From contig NZ_JSZO01000012.1 in NCBI RefSeq assembly GCF_000801955.1, forward strand, positions 1 to 64,000: a stretch of 64,000 nt of DNA, read 5' to 3'. A program made the position numbers and the translations under genes. The DNA is from Ralstonia sp. A12 (GTDB taxonomy: Bacteria > Pseudomonadota > Gammaproteobacteria > Burkholderiales > Burkholderiaceae). Under the pieces are notes generated by a model. The model was not told where the DNA came from and did no database searches. It was given only the letters and a program-made list of their open reading frames with translations. This document shows, piece after piece, positions 9,183-18,922 of this stretch; the stretch's first letter is position 1; each line of letters begins with the position of its first letter.

Positions 9183-9512
9183 TCAGACCGGGCTTTCGCC
9201 GTTGAACATCTCGTAGGTCTTCCGGGTTGCATCGACATGCCCCAACGCATCGAGCACGCGAATCTCCGGTGGATACCCGTAGACCTGCTCAACCATCGCC
9301 TTGTACTCTGCGCCGTGCCATCGTTCGGCCGCCTCCCGGCTGCGCCAGATGTACACCCCACCGCCTTCCCGAGTGGCTGCGTCATGGAAGTACCACTTCT
9401 GCAGCAGGTCAGGGTTCTCGGCCCATTTCACCGCCGTGCTTTCGTAGCGCGCCAATAGCGTGGGAATGTCTACGTCAGGTTTGAGTTTGAAGAAGACGAT
9501 CTCGGTGATCAT
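9183..9512 (-). CDS. Dimeric alpha/beta-barrel protein (YdhR/ABM-like)
   Basis: The 109-residue protein has the ferredoxin-like pattern of small monooxygenase/ABM-type proteins: an opening strand MITEIVFFKLKPDVD, a helix, a strand ending in GGGVYIWRSREAAERW, and the final strand PEIRVLDALGHV. YdhR-type proteins have this size and the GG(V/I)Y-x-F/W strand. The function is uncertain; candidates are a minor monooxygenase or a stress-related barrel. The ATG follows a GAGAGG site. The gene is isolated, convergent with the HAD phosphatase. Confidence 0.6.
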   Translation of the reverse strand: MITEIVFFKLKPDVDIPTLLARYESTAVKWAENPDLLQKWYFHDAATREGGGVYIWRSREAAERWHGAEYKAMVEQVYGYPPEIRVLDALGHVDATRKTYEMFNGESPV

Positions 9513-9655
9513 GGTGAGCCTCTCTCGTGAATGACAGGGATGGGAACCACGTCGTCAGGCTGACAGCTTCCAACCCAGTCTAGACAACATCCCACTGCGC
9601 TACCATGCGCCGCACGCTGTCGCTGCCTCACGCAAAATCAGGAGTCACCTTGACG

Positions 9656-10072
9656 ATGCAAACCATTCACTTCCGGCTGCGCTGGCTGCCATTGGCGCTC
9701 TCGCTGCTCTTGTTCACGCAAGGGTGTGCTGCCGCCGGCGCAGCCAGGTCAGAAGACGCGTTCCGCACCCAGCAGTCGGCGCAGGAGGCAAGGCAGCAGA
9801 TCGCTGGCTGGATACCGTCGTCATCGGCGCTGGATGGTGCGGTCAAGACGCTTCAGTCTCGCGGCTTCACGTGCCGGGCGATGCAGCCTGCCGCCGCCGA
9901 TCTGCGCTCGACCACGCTCTGCATACTCGGGCCGCTCCCGGATGTGCCACCCATGCGGCGTCTGGCTACGCCTGCGACGCCCGTCAACTGGTTCGTGACG
10001 CTCAACTCGATGGACGGCACCACCGTCAGCAACATCCAGGTCAGCCGTACCCCGAAAGACATCGGGGGCTGA
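9656..10072 (+). CDS. Small putative lipoprotein of unknown function
   Basis: The 138-residue product opens with a basic-hydrophobic signal (MQTIHFRLRWLPLALSLLLF) ending in TQGCAAAG. The cysteine is positioned as a lipidation site, though the lipobox is imperfect. The mature part contains two cysteines and a predicted beta-rich segment (NWFVTLNSMDGTTVSNIQVS). I do not recognise a family. A TTG two codons upstream is better spaced from AGGAG (9640-9644) and could be the true start. It is convergent with the DyP peroxidase gene. Confidence 0.6.
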   Translation: MQTIHFRLRWLPLALSLLLFTQGCAAAGAARSEDAFRTQQSAQEARQQIAGWIPSSSALDGAVKTLQSRGFTCRAMQPAAADLRSTTLCILGPLPDVPPMRRLATPATPVNWFVTLNSMDGTTVSNIQVSRTPKDIGG

Positions 10073-10126
10073 TCCGCCCGGTAATTCGTACCGTTGAAAG
10101 TTGCCGCGCCTCAATCGCTGCCGACA

Positions 10127-11068
10127 TCAGCCCCCCCGCTCGGCCAGCGCTTCCAGCAGGTCTGCAGAGGGAACGAAGAAAAGGCTGCCCGTGACTGCGC
10201 GGCTGTAGTCAAGCAAGCGGTCATAGTTGCCGGGCGGGCGACCAACGAACATGTTTTCCAGCATCTGCTCAATCGGGGCCGGCGAGCGGGCGTAGCCGAT
10301 GAAGTACGTGCCAAACTCGCCAGCACCTGGGCGGCCGAACGGCATGTTGTCGCGCAGGATCTTCACCTCCCGACCGTCTTCCTCAAGCGTCGTCAGCGAA
10401 CTGTGCGACCACGACGGTTTGACGTCATCCTCCAGCTCGATATCGGACAGCTTGGTCCGCCCGATGATGCGCTCCTGCGCCTCGACGGAGAGCGCGTTCC
10501 ACCCGGCCATGTCATGCAGATACTTCTGCACGAGCACATAGCTTCCGCCGGCAAAGGACGCATCCTCATCGCCGATCACCGTGAAATCGACGGCTTCGCG
10601 ACCCTCTGGATTTTCTGTGCCGTCAACAAAGCCGACCATCGCGCGCTGGTCGAAGTAGCGGAAGCCGTGTACCTCGTCGACCACCTTGACTGCGTCACCC
10701 AGCCTGCCGATCAGTTGCGTGGCAAGTTCGAAGCACAGATCCATCTGGTCTGCGCGGATATGCAGCAGCAGATCGCCTGGCGTCGCAACGGCGGTGCGCG
10801 CCCCCGATCCGAACACGCGAAACGGATGCAGTGACGCTGGGCGCGGTGCACCAAACAGCGCATCCCAGGCATCCGAGCCAAAGCCGCAAACGCACGACAG
10901 GTGACCGGAGGGGAAGCGCTTGCCGACCGAGCGGACCAGCGCGGCAACATCGGCACACCATGCGCGCACAACGCCAGCGTGATTGGTGCCCGGATTCAGT
11001 GTCGCGACAATAAAGATTGCGCTACGGGTCACGGGGCCGGCAACGGCTTGCGGTTCTGGGGTTGGCAT
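10127..11068 (-). CDS. Dye-decolorizing (DyP-type) peroxidase, YfeX-like
   Basis: The 313-residue heme peroxidase carries the DyP hallmark GFVDGTENP near residue 147; the Asp is the distal catalytic residue. The likely proximal heme ligand His lies in KPSWSHSSL. The conserved C-terminus FIGYARSPAPIEQML...GNYDRLLDYS matches the short YfeX/class P group. There is no Tat or Sec signal, so it is probably cytosolic or an encapsulin-type cargo. No encapsulin gene is adjacent. DyPs oxidise porphyrins and phenolic or dye substrates with peroxide. The gene lies downstream of a HEAT-repeat gene on the same strand, with a 111-base gap. Confidence 0.92.
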   Translation of the reverse strand: MPTPEPQAVAGPVTRSAIFIVATLNPGTNHAGVVRAWCADVAALVRSVGKRFPSGHLSCVCGFGSDAWDALFGAPRPASLHPFRVFGSGARTAVATPGDLLLHIRADQMDLCFELATQLIGRLGDAVKVVDEVHGFRYFDQRAMVGFVDGTENPEGREAVDFTVIGDEDASFAGGSYVLVQKYLHDMAGWNALSVEAQERIIGRTKLSDIELEDDVKPSWSHSSLTTLEEDGREVKILRDNMPFGRPGAGEFGTYFIGYARSPAPIEQMLENMFVGRPPGNYDRLLDYSRAVTGSLFFVPSADLLEALAERGG

Positions 11069-11179
11069 CGGATCGAGTGCAGTGAAGACGGTAGGGCTCT
11101 GCAGCCTACCAGAACACGTTCACCGTCGGGCGACTGGAGCCGCATCGCGGTACGCGTGTCGAACTGCAGTTGGTGAAGG

Positions 11180-12619
11180 CTACTCGTAGTGCACAGTGCC
11201 GCGCTGGCCCGATCGCGTCGCGGCCAAAGTTGCAGCCGCCAACTCCTCGCGCGCGTCAATCGCGCTCTGTAGCGCATGGGTGGCGACGGAATCGCGTTCA
11301 GGCAGATCCGAAAGTAATGCGTGCAGCGCTGGCAGCGGGTAGATCGCCGCTAATGCCTGCGCGGCTTGCTCCCGCACGTTGCCATCACTGTCCCGCAAGG
11401 CCTGTGTCAACGCGGGCAGCAATGCCGGCTCGGCATCTGCATGCGTGCCCTTCTGCAGCATGGCGATCGACTCGGCGGCACGTGCGCGGAACTCGGCATC
11501 AGAGTCACCCAGCGCCGTAAGAAGCGTCGGCATGCCCGTGAAATCTCCGCTATCACCCAGCGCCCACAACGCGCCCCAACGCACACGGTGCCCCAGCGCG
11601 GGCGTCTGAAACACGGTGATGAGGTGTTGCGTGGCATGCGCGTTGCGCAATTCACCGAGCGAACTGACGGCGTAGTAGCGCACCTCTTCATCCGCTTCGT
11701 CAAACACGCGCGCTGCAATCGTCTCGACCGCCCGTGCATCCCGTAGCGAGCCCAACGCGATCACGACCTCCAGCCGCACGCGCGGCTCTGGATCGTTGGC
11801 TGCGGCCACCAACGCGGGCAACACCTCTGGTGGCCCGAAGCGCAGGCTCTCGGCCGCCTGCCGCCTAACTTCCGGCACAGGGTCAGACAACGCCGCTAGC
11901 AGCAGGTCGCGCAACGTGGTGTCTTCTGTGTCGAGGCATTCGCGCAGCGCGCCCAATGCAGCGGCGCGCACGCTACCGTCGAGATCCGCTGTGGCGGCAA
12001 ACAGATCGGGCATCGCATTGGCGGTGTCGCATCTGGCGAGCGCATGGATTGCCCAGATTCGCACGTCGACGTCGGTATCCAGATGCAGCCGTGCGCGCAA
12101 TGCGGCAACCACGGGCTCGGACGACCAACGCCCCAGCGCCTGCACCGCCTCACGCCTTACCTCGGCGCTCGGGTCCTTGAGGGCTTGGAGGCACGCGGGC
12201 AGGTGCGCGTGCGCGACAGCCTCCGACTGCATGCCGATGGCAAGCACGGCAGCGGCGCGGACATCCGCCTCGGTGTCGTGCGCCAGCGCATGCAGCACGG
12301 CGGACTCGGCTTGCGGATATTGGCGCAGATCGTAGTCCGCCAGCGCATGGACAGCGCTCGCACGGAAGTAGGCATCGGCGTCGCGCGTGGTGGCCACCAG
12401 CGGCGAAACGAATGCATCGTCGACGCCCAGATCGGTCAGGCTGACGTTGGCGCCGCGGCGCGTATCCGGTGCCTGCTGCCTGAGCGTGGCGATGAGCGCT
12501 TCGATCTCGGCAGCGCTGCGCGCCTCGGCTGACACCTCGCCGGAATCGACAGCAACAGCCCGCTTACGGCGACTGAGCAGCACAGCTTTGATATGGCCCA
12601 TCAGCGAAATCAAGCCCAT
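11180..12619 (-). CDS. HEAT-repeat protein
   Basis: The 479-residue protein is almost entirely tandem HEAT-like helical pairs of about 30-32 residues, from about residue 75 to 445. The recurring pattern is D-P-x-x-x-V-R-x-x-A-x-x-A-L-G, as in DPSAEVRREAVQALGRW, DPVPEVRRQAAESLRFG and DSDGNVREQAAQALAAI. No signal peptide or catalytic motif is seen. Such solenoids act as protein-binding scaffolds; PBS-lyase HEAT members can act on tetrapyrrole proteins, but nothing here supports that. A second ATG lies 6 codons in. It sits between an efflux lipoprotein gene and the DyP gene, all on the minus strand. Confidence 0.8.
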   Translation of the reverse strand: MGLISLMGHIKAVLLSRRKRAVAVDSGEVSAEARSAAEIEALIATLRQQAPDTRRGANVSLTDLGVDDAFVSPLVATTRDADAYFRASAVHALADYDLRQYPQAESAVLHALAHDTEADVRAAAVLAIGMQSEAVAHAHLPACLQALKDPSAEVRREAVQALGRWSSEPVVAALRARLHLDTDVDVRIWAIHALARCDTANAMPDLFAATADLDGSVRAAALGALRECLDTEDTTLRDLLLAALSDPVPEVRRQAAESLRFGPPEVLPALVAAANDPEPRVRLEVVIALGSLRDARAVETIAARVFDEADEEVRYYAVSSLGELRNAHATQHLITVFQTPALGHRVRWGALWALGDSGDFTGMPTLLTALGDSDAEFRARAAESIAMLQKGTHADAEPALLPALTQALRDSDGNVREQAAQALAAIYPLPALHALLSDLPERDSVATHALQSAIDAREELAAATLAATRSGQRGTVHYE

Positions 12620-12844
12620 GGAGCGGCGGTTCCTCTACGTTCGGTCAAGGCCAGAAACGCGCCCACGGTAGCGGGAGCAAGAAACGCCCCGGAGCGGCTT
12701 GCCGGCGGGCCGAGGATCGGGTTCCGGCGAGCGCGGATCGTAGCGCGCATGCCAACACTGTTGCAAGTGGCGCACCCACACCACTGCCGAGTGGGCAGGC
12801 TTGGCGACCCCAAGGGGATAGATGGAGGCAACGGCCTCCGACGC

Positions 12845-14362
12845 TCAGTTCGTGGCCGTACTCACACCCTCCCGGTTCCACCACCCGCCGCCGAGCGCCT
12901 GGAACAATGCCGCCGTATCGGTAAAGCGGTTGGCGCGCGCAGCAATGGTGGCTTGCGTGGCAGTCTGATAGGCCTGCTCGGCGTTCAGCACAGCCAGGAT
13001 GTTGACCTGCCCGATCGCACGCTGCTTGTCAGTAATGTCCAGTGTGGTGCGAGCGGCCTGCTCAGACTTGAGCGCGGCCTTGAGCACGTCAGCATCCGCA
13101 TCCAGTGCGTGCAGGGTGTCTGCCACGTTCTGGAAAGCGGTGATGACGGTGCCGCGATACTGCGCCTCGGCTTGATCGACACCGGCATCGGCGCCGCGCT
13201 TCTTCGCCAGCAGCGCGCCGCCATCAAAGAAGGTCTGTGCAACATTGCCGACCAGGCTCCAGAAGACATTGCCGTCACGGAACATCTGGCTGAAGATCTC
13301 GGCAGTGCCGCCCTTGGTACCGGTAATCGTCAGTTGCGGCAGCATATTGGCGATGGCCACACCCACCTGCGCAGTGGCAGCGTGTAGTTGCTCTTCCGCA
13401 GCACGCACGTCCGGGCGCTGCCGCACAAGGTCAGACGGCAGTGAGACCGGCAGGTCTTGCGGCAGCGTGAAATCAGCAAACGTGAAGGTCTCGGCAATGC
13501 CTTCGCTGGGCAGCTTGCCGGCCAGCGCAGCCAGTAGGTCACGCTGTACGGCCAATTGTTTCGTCAGGCTGGGCAGCGCCTGCTCGGCCTGGGCCTGCGC
13601 GGTCACGGCAGCCGCCAGGTCCAGTCCGGTGACAGCGCCCAGCTTGAACTGCTTCTGCAAATTGTCGACCAGTTGCATGTTGATGGCGACGATGCGCTGC
13701 TGCGCATCAATCTGCGCACGCAGCGAGGCCTCTTGCACCGCCGCCGCCACGATGTTCGATGCCAGCGTCAGATAGGCCGCTTCCATCTGGAAGTACTGCG
13801 CGTCTTCGGCCGCCTTGAGCGACTCAACCTGACGCCGGTTCAGGCCGAACACATCCGGCGCGTAGCTGATGGTGAGCTGCGCAGTGTGCAGGGAGTAGAT
13901 CGGCGCACCCGAGGTGAGCGTGGGCGAAATGGTACCCACCGCGTTCTGCTGGCGGCTGGGTTGATATGAGCCCGTCAGTGTCGGGAAAAACGCCCCCTGC
14001 TGCGCGCGCGTCTGCTGCTGCGCCACCCGTAGCGCCGCCTGCGCAGCAGCCAGCGTGGGGCTGGCGGTAAACGCGCCGGCAATCGTCTTGTTCAGCTTGT
14101 CCGACTGGAATGTCTTCCACCACTGGTCAGACACCTTCATGCCGGAGACGAAACGCTGGGCCTCGCCGCCCGGTGTGGCGGCAGAAGACGTCTGCTCCGG
14201 CAGCGGCTGCGGCGTATAGCCGGTCACCTTGGGCGCTTCCGGCGTCTTGAAATTAGGCCCGACCGCGCACGCGCAGGCCAACAGGCAGGCTGCTGCCACG
14301 GCAGTCAGGCGCAACAGGGTCAAAGCGGAATGTGGCATGCCAGAGGCAGTCTTGGCGGGCAT
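12845..14362 (-). CDS. NodT/OprM-family outer-membrane efflux lipoprotein
   Basis: The 505-residue product has a signal peptide with lipobox LLACACAVGPNF; the lipidated Cys followed by AVGPNF is typical of NodT/OprM channel proteins. Two outer-membrane efflux (OEP) repeats follow, for example QPSRQQNAVGT, VRAAEEQLHAATAQVGVAIANMLPQLTITG and the C-terminal ALGGGWW. It forms the periplasm-spanning exit duct of a tripartite pump. It is divergent from the adaptor gene at 14499, with a perfect inverted repeat between them, so it is the probable partner of the HME-RND pump at 15747. Confidence 0.93.
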   Translation of the reverse strand: MPAKTASGMPHSALTLLRLTAVAAACLLACACAVGPNFKTPEAPKVTGYTPQPLPEQTSSAATPGGEAQRFVSGMKVSDQWWKTFQSDKLNKTIAGAFTASPTLAAAQAALRVAQQQTRAQQGAFFPTLTGSYQPSRQQNAVGTISPTLTSGAPIYSLHTAQLTISYAPDVFGLNRRQVESLKAAEDAQYFQMEAAYLTLASNIVAAAVQEASLRAQIDAQQRIVAINMQLVDNLQKQFKLGAVTGLDLAAAVTAQAQAEQALPSLTKQLAVQRDLLAALAGKLPSEGIAETFTFADFTLPQDLPVSLPSDLVRQRPDVRAAEEQLHAATAQVGVAIANMLPQLTITGTKGGTAEIFSQMFRDGNVFWSLVGNVAQTFFDGGALLAKKRGADAGVDQAEAQYRGTVITAFQNVADTLHALDADADVLKAALKSEQAARTTLDITDKQRAIGQVNILAVLNAEQAYQTATQATIAARANRFTDTAALFQALGGGWWNREGVSTATN

Positions 14363-14420
14363 GGAAGCACCCAGTTTGATCGAATGGCGGCGATTCTAGG
14401 GGGGATCAGATTTGTTGCGA

Positions 14421-14438
14421 ACTGTGATTCGTCACAGT
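14421..14438. promoter_or_regulatory. Perfect inverted repeat in the efflux divergent promoter
   Basis: ACTGTGATTCGTCACAGT has two perfect 7-bp arms around TTCG. It lies between the divergent outer-membrane and adaptor genes. It resembles a CRP-like half-site pair, but with a 4-base instead of a 6-base centre. It is more likely the operator of a local regulator controlling both efflux transcripts. Confidence 0.45.
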
Positions 14439-14498
14439 AGACCGATCTGCGGCCGGCCAGCATCATGCGGGCAAATTTCTACCATCTGGGGTACTGCT

Positions 14499-15734
14499 GT
14501 GCAGGTCGACTACAAATCCGCCGCCATTGGGGGCGCCGTTGCCGCGCTGGTCGTCGGCGGGCTGATGTGGGGAATGGGCGGGCAGAAGCGTTCGGAAGCT
14601 GCGCCCTCTTCGCCCACTTCGTCCTCGTCGTATGGGGACGTGCCCACGAAGTTGCCGGCAGCGCCGTCGCGCGATGGCCAGGCCGTCACGCTGAGCCAGG
14701 GCCAGTTGCAGTACGTCAAGGTGGCTTCGGTTGAGCTACGTGAGTTCGCCAACCGACGTGAGGCCGTGGGCAATATTGACTTCAACCAAGACCGTGCGGT
14801 GCAGGTCTTCACGTCGTACCAAGGCAAGATCCGCAACACCTATGCCAAAGTGGGCGACACCGTTGCCAAGGGCAAGCCGCTGTTCGATATCGAAAGCCCC
14901 GATCTGGTGCAGGCGGAATCCACCCTCATCTCCACCGCAGGCACGCGCAAGCTGACGACCGATGCGCTCGCTCGCGCGCACCAGCTATATGAGATTCAGG
15001 GCCTGGCACAGAAGGATCTGGACCAAGCCATCTCTGACCAGCAGGCCGCTGAAGCTGCCTACAAGGCCGCACGCGAAGCCCTGGCCGTCTTCGGCAAGAC
15101 GCCGGCGCAGATGGACCAGATCGTCCAGACGCGCAAGACCGATTCACTGCTGACCGTGGTGAGCCCGATCTCTGGCCAGGTCACGGCACGCAGCGCACAG
15201 CCTGGCCTGCTGTTGCAGCCGGGCAGTGGCACGGCACCGTTCACGGTGGCCGACGTCTCGACCATGTGGATGCAGGCCTTCGTACCGGAAGCCGATGTGC
15301 CGCTGCTGCACGTCGGCCAGCCGGTCAAGATGCATGTGATGGCGTTTCCGGGGCGCGTGTTCAACGGCAAGATCGCCACCCTGGGTGCCACGGTGGATGC
15401 CAATACGCACCGCATCATGGTGCGCTCGGAAATCGACGACCCGAAGCACGAGCTGCGGCCCGGCATGTTCACCTCGTTCGACATCACGACTGGCGCCCCC
15501 AGCAGCTCACCCGCATTGGCGATGGATGGCGTGGTGCGCGAGGGTGACGGCACGATGACGGCCTGGGTGACAACCGACCGCAAGCGCTTCGCACGGCGTG
15601 TGATCAAGCTCGGCCTCGAGCAGAACGGCTTCGTGCAGGTGCTTGAGGGCCTGACCGCAGGTGAGCTGGCCGCCAACGAGGGGGCGTTGTATCTGAGCAC
15701 GGCAGCCGCCGGCAGCTTCAACGGCGCTGACTGA
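14499..15734 (+). CDS. RND efflux periplasmic adaptor (membrane fusion protein)
   Basis: I start this at GTG 14499, giving 411 residues beginning VQVDYKSAAIGGAVAALVVGGLMWG, a single N-terminal membrane anchor. A far-upstream TTG at 14412 would put the 14421-14438 operator inside the coding region, so I reject it. The lipoyl-like halves (VFTSYQGKIRNTYAKVGDTVAKGKPLFDIESPDLVQ and VVSPISGQVTARSAQPG), the central alpha-hairpin and the beta-barrel (MWMQAFVPEADVPLLHVGQ) are in the usual order for CusB/CzcB-type adaptors. It lies 12 bases ahead of the pump gene. Confidence 0.9.
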   Translation: MQVDYKSAAIGGAVAALVVGGLMWGMGGQKRSEAAPSSPTSSSSYGDVPTKLPAAPSRDGQAVTLSQGQLQYVKVASVELREFANRREAVGNIDFNQDRAVQVFTSYQGKIRNTYAKVGDTVAKGKPLFDIESPDLVQAESTLISTAGTRKLTTDALARAHQLYEIQGLAQKDLDQAISDQQAAEAAYKAAREALAVFGKTPAQMDQIVQTRKTDSLLTVVSPISGQVTARSAQPGLLLQPGSGTAPFTVADVSTMWMQAFVPEADVPLLHVGQPVKMHVMAFPGRVFNGKIATLGATVDANTHRIMVRSEIDDPKHELRPGMFTSFDITTGAPSSSPALAMDGVVREGDGTMTAWVTTDRKRFARRVIKLGLEQNGFVQVLEGLTAGELAANEGALYLSTAAAGSFNGAD

Positions 15735-15746
15735 AGGGGGTCCACC

Positions 15747-18700
15747 GTGCTGAAGGCCATTCTCAAGGTGTCGCTGCTGCGACGGCCCCTGATCCTGCTG
15801 TTCCTGCTGGTGTTCGTGGTGGCAGGGCTGTTCGCCTATTCCAAGCTGAATATCGAGGCGTACCCCAACCCGGCGCCGGTCATCCTGGAGATCACCGCGC
15901 AAACGCCTGGCCTGTCGGCCGAGGAAATGGAGCGGTACTACACCGTGCCGATGGAAATCGGCCTGGCGGCCACGCCTGGCGTGGAGAACATCCGCTCCAC
16001 GTCGTTCTTTGGGCTGTCGTTCGTGCGGGTGACGTTCAAATACGGCATCGACTACTACTTTGCGTACACGCAGGCCGCGCTGTCCTTGCAGCAGAACGTG
16101 AGCCTGCCCAACAGCGTGCAGCCGCAGATCCAGGCATCGAGCCTGGTGGGCGAAGTGGTGCGCTACCAAGTCAAGGGGCCGCCCCACTATGGGCTGACCA
16201 ACCTGCGCACGCTGCAGGACTGGGTGCTGCAACGCCGCTTGCTGACCGTGCCTGGCGTCGCACAGGTGGTGAGCTGGGGCGGCACCACCAAGCAGTACAA
16301 CGTCGAGGTCGACCCGAAGAAACTCGAAGCCTACGGCGTCACCCTGCCGCAGATGATTACCGCCCTGGGCAACGCCAACATCAACGTGGGCGGGCGCACG
16401 ATCAACTTCGGGCAGCAGTCGGTCAACATCCGCGGCGAAGGGCTGATTCAGGACGTGAAGGACATCGACAAGATCGTCCTCACGCAAAACAACGGCGTGC
16501 CCGTGCAGGTGAAAGACGTGGCGAAGAGCACCATCGGCTTTTCGCCGCGCCTGGGCCGTGCCGGGCGTGACAACGAAGACGACGTCGTTACCGCCATCGT
16601 GGTGATGAACCGCACCATGCAGACCAACGACGTGGTGGCGCGCGTCAAGGCTGAGTTGGACAAGATCAACTCCGACGGCACGCTGCCGGCCGGCGTGAAG
16701 GTCGAGCGCTACTACGACCGTTCAGAACTTGTCTCCGTGACCACGCACACGGTCATGCACGCCCTGCTCTTCGGCTGCCTGCTGGTGTTCTTCATCCAGT
16801 GGATCTTCCTGGGCGACCTGCGCAGCGCCATCATCGTCAGCGTAAACATTCCGTTTGCCCTGTTCTTCAGCATCCTGATCCTGCTGTTGACGGGGGAATC
16901 CGCCAACCTGCTGTCGGTGGGTGCGGTGGATTTCGGGATCATCGTCGATTCATCGGTCATCCTGGTCGAGAACATCTTCCGCAACTTCCAGATGCCGGCG
17001 GCCGAACAGGCACGCCTGCTGATGAGCCGCGACGCCAAGGTGCTGGGCATGCGCGTGCCGGAGCGCCTGCGGATGATTTTCGTGAGCGCGCTGCAGGTGG
17101 ATCGCGCGGTGTTCTTTTCGGCACTGATCACCGTGGCGGCGTTCGTGCCGCTGTTCACCATGCAGGGCGTGGAAGGCCAGATCTTCGGGCCGATGGCGCG
17201 CACCTACGGCTACGCACTGGCCGGTGCGCTGATCGCCACCTTTACCGTCACGCCAGCGCTGTGCTCGTACCTGCTGCCCAAGCATATTGAAGAGAAGGAA
17301 ACGTGGCTGGTGCGCGTGCTGCATCGGGCGTATCAACCGGCGCTGACGTGGTCGCTGTCCAACCGGCGCATCGCGGTGACGATCGGTGCGACGGTGCTGG
17401 CGGCCACGGTGGCGTTGATGCCGTTTCTAGGCACCGAGTTCTTGCCCGCGCTGGAAGAAGGCAATCTCTGGATTCGTCTAACCATGCCGCAGACGGCGTC
17501 GCTGGAATCCGGCATCGCGCCCGTGGCCCGCATGCGGCAGATCCTGCTCAAGCACCCGGAAGTGCGTACGGTGGTCTCGCAGCACGGCCGTCCGGATGAT
17601 GGCAGCGATTCGGCGGGCTTCTACAACGCCGAGTTCTTCGTCCCGCTCAAGCCGCTCGACCAGTGGTCATCCGGCATGACCAAGGACAAGCTGATCGCGC
17701 AGATCCAGAAGGAGTTCACCAGCGAGTTTACGGGCGTCGGCCTGAACTTCTCGCAGTACATCCAGGACAACGTGGAAGAAGGCTTGTCCGGCGTGAAAGG
17801 CGCGAACTCGGTCAAGATTGTCGGCCCGAACCTCAACGTGCTGGAAAACCTGGCGACCCAGGTGCAGTCGGAGATGAGCAAGGTCAAGGGCATTACCGAC
17901 CTGGGCGTGTTCCGCGTGCTTGGCCAGCCCAACCTGAATGTGCACATCAACCGTGAAGCGGCTGCACGCTATGGGCTGAACACGGGTGACGTGAACACCG
18001 TGGTGCAAGCCGCGCTGTCCGGCACGCAGGCCACCACCATCCTGGAGGGCGATCGTCAGTTCGCGCTGACGTTACGTCTGGCGCCCGAGTACCGAGCCAA
18101 TATCGACGCGGTGCGCAATGTTCGGGTGGCTTACACGAATGCGAATGGCGGGAACTCGTACATTCCGCTCTCGGCACTGGCCGACATCACGCTCGACACG
18201 GGTGCGTCGTACATCTATCACGAGAAGAACACCCGCTACATCCCGGTCAAGTTCAGCGTACGCGGCCGCGACCTGGGTGGCACGGTGGAAGAAGCACAGC
18301 AGCGCATCGCCCAGCATGTCAAGCTGCCGCAGGGCTACCGCATCGAGTGGGCCGGCGAGTTTGAAGAGCTGGAGCAGGCCAAGAAGCGCCTGGAAGTGGT
18401 GGTGCCGATCAGCATTGTGCTAATCCTGGTGCTGCTCTATGGGCTGTTCAACTCGCTGCGCGACAGCTTCATGGCGCTGGCAGGCATTCCGTTTGCCATC
18501 ACCGGCGGCGTGGCGGCGCTGTTCCTGACCGGGCTGGATTTCAGTATCTCAGCAGCGATCGGCTTCGTTTCGTTGTTCGGGGTGTCGGTCATGGACGGCA
18601 TTCTGATGATCACCTACTACAACGACCTGCGCCGCGATAAGGGCTTCAAGCCCACGGAAGCAATGTTCCATGCCGCGCAGCAGCGGATGCGGCCGATGCT

Positions 18701-18917
18701 GATGACCGCGTTGTCGGCGTGTATCGGCTTGTTCCCGGCCGCCATCTCCACCGGGATCGGCAGCCAGGTGCAACGCCCGCTGGCCACCGTGGTGGTGGGC
18801 GGCATGCTGGTCGGCCCGCTGATGCTGCTGGTGATCGTACCGGCGTTGCGGATGGTGTTCCTCGGTAAGGAGCCGCCAGATGATGAGCCGTCCCCCGAGC
18901 AGATCGCGCCTGTTTGA
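15747..18917 (+). CDS. HME-type RND efflux pump (CzcA/CusA family)
   Basis: The 1056-residue inner-membrane pump starts at GTG after GAAGGGGG. It has the twofold RND layout: TM1 near residue 12, a large periplasmic loop, TM2-6 near 335-520, a second loop, then TM8-12. The proton-relay motif in TM4, GAVDFGIIVDSSVILVEN, keeps D395, D401 and E408, matching D402/D408/E415 of CzcA. This places it in the heavy-metal efflux group. The metal cannot be assigned by eye. It forms one operon with the adaptor, and the outer-membrane partner is divergent at 12845-14362. A two-component system follows. Confidence 0.9.
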   Translation: MLKAILKVSLLRRPLILLFLLVFVVAGLFAYSKLNIEAYPNPAPVILEITAQTPGLSAEEMERYYTVPMEIGLAATPGVENIRSTSFFGLSFVRVTFKYGIDYYFAYTQAALSLQQNVSLPNSVQPQIQASSLVGEVVRYQVKGPPHYGLTNLRTLQDWVLQRRLLTVPGVAQVVSWGGTTKQYNVEVDPKKLEAYGVTLPQMITALGNANINVGGRTINFGQQSVNIRGEGLIQDVKDIDKIVLTQNNGVPVQVKDVAKSTIGFSPRLGRAGRDNEDDVVTAIVVMNRTMQTNDVVARVKAELDKINSDGTLPAGVKVERYYDRSELVSVTTHTVMHALLFGCLLVFFIQWIFLGDLRSAIIVSVNIPFALFFSILILLLTGESANLLSVGAVDFGIIVDSSVILVENIFRNFQMPAAEQARLLMSRDAKVLGMRVPERLRMIFVSALQVDRAVFFSALITVAAFVPLFTMQGVEGQIFGPMARTYGYALAGALIATFTVTPALCSYLLPKHIEEKETWLVRVLHRAYQPALTWSLSNRRIAVTIGATVLAATVALMPFLGTEFLPALEEGNLWIRLTMPQTASLESGIAPVARMRQILLKHPEVRTVVSQHGRPDDGSDSAGFYNAEFFVPLKPLDQWSSGMTKDKLIAQIQKEFTSEFTGVGLNFSQYIQDNVEEGLSGVKGANSVKIVGPNLNVLENLATQVQSEMSKVKGITDLGVFRVLGQPNLNVHINREAAARYGLNTGDVNTVVQAALSGTQATTILEGDRQFALTLRLAPEYRANIDAVRNVRVAYTNANGGNSYIPLSALADITLDTGASYIYHEKNTRYIPVKFSVRGRDLGGTVEEAQQRIAQHVKLPQGYRIEWAGEFEELEQAKKRLEVVVPISIVLILVLLYGLFNSLRDSFMALAGIPFAITGGVAALFLTGLDFSISAAIGFVSLFGVSVMDGILMITYYNDLRRDKGFKPTEAMFHAAQQRMRPMLMTALSACIGLFPAAISTGIGSQVQRPLATVVVGGMLVGPLMLLVIVPALRMVFLGKEPPDDEPSPEQIAPV

Positions 18918-18922
18918 GCATT

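Noticed and set aside
14412-14498. N-terminal extension of the adaptor from TTG 14412
   Set aside because: It would place a perfect palindromic operator inside the gene and add a Cys/Arg-rich segment before the membrane anchor.
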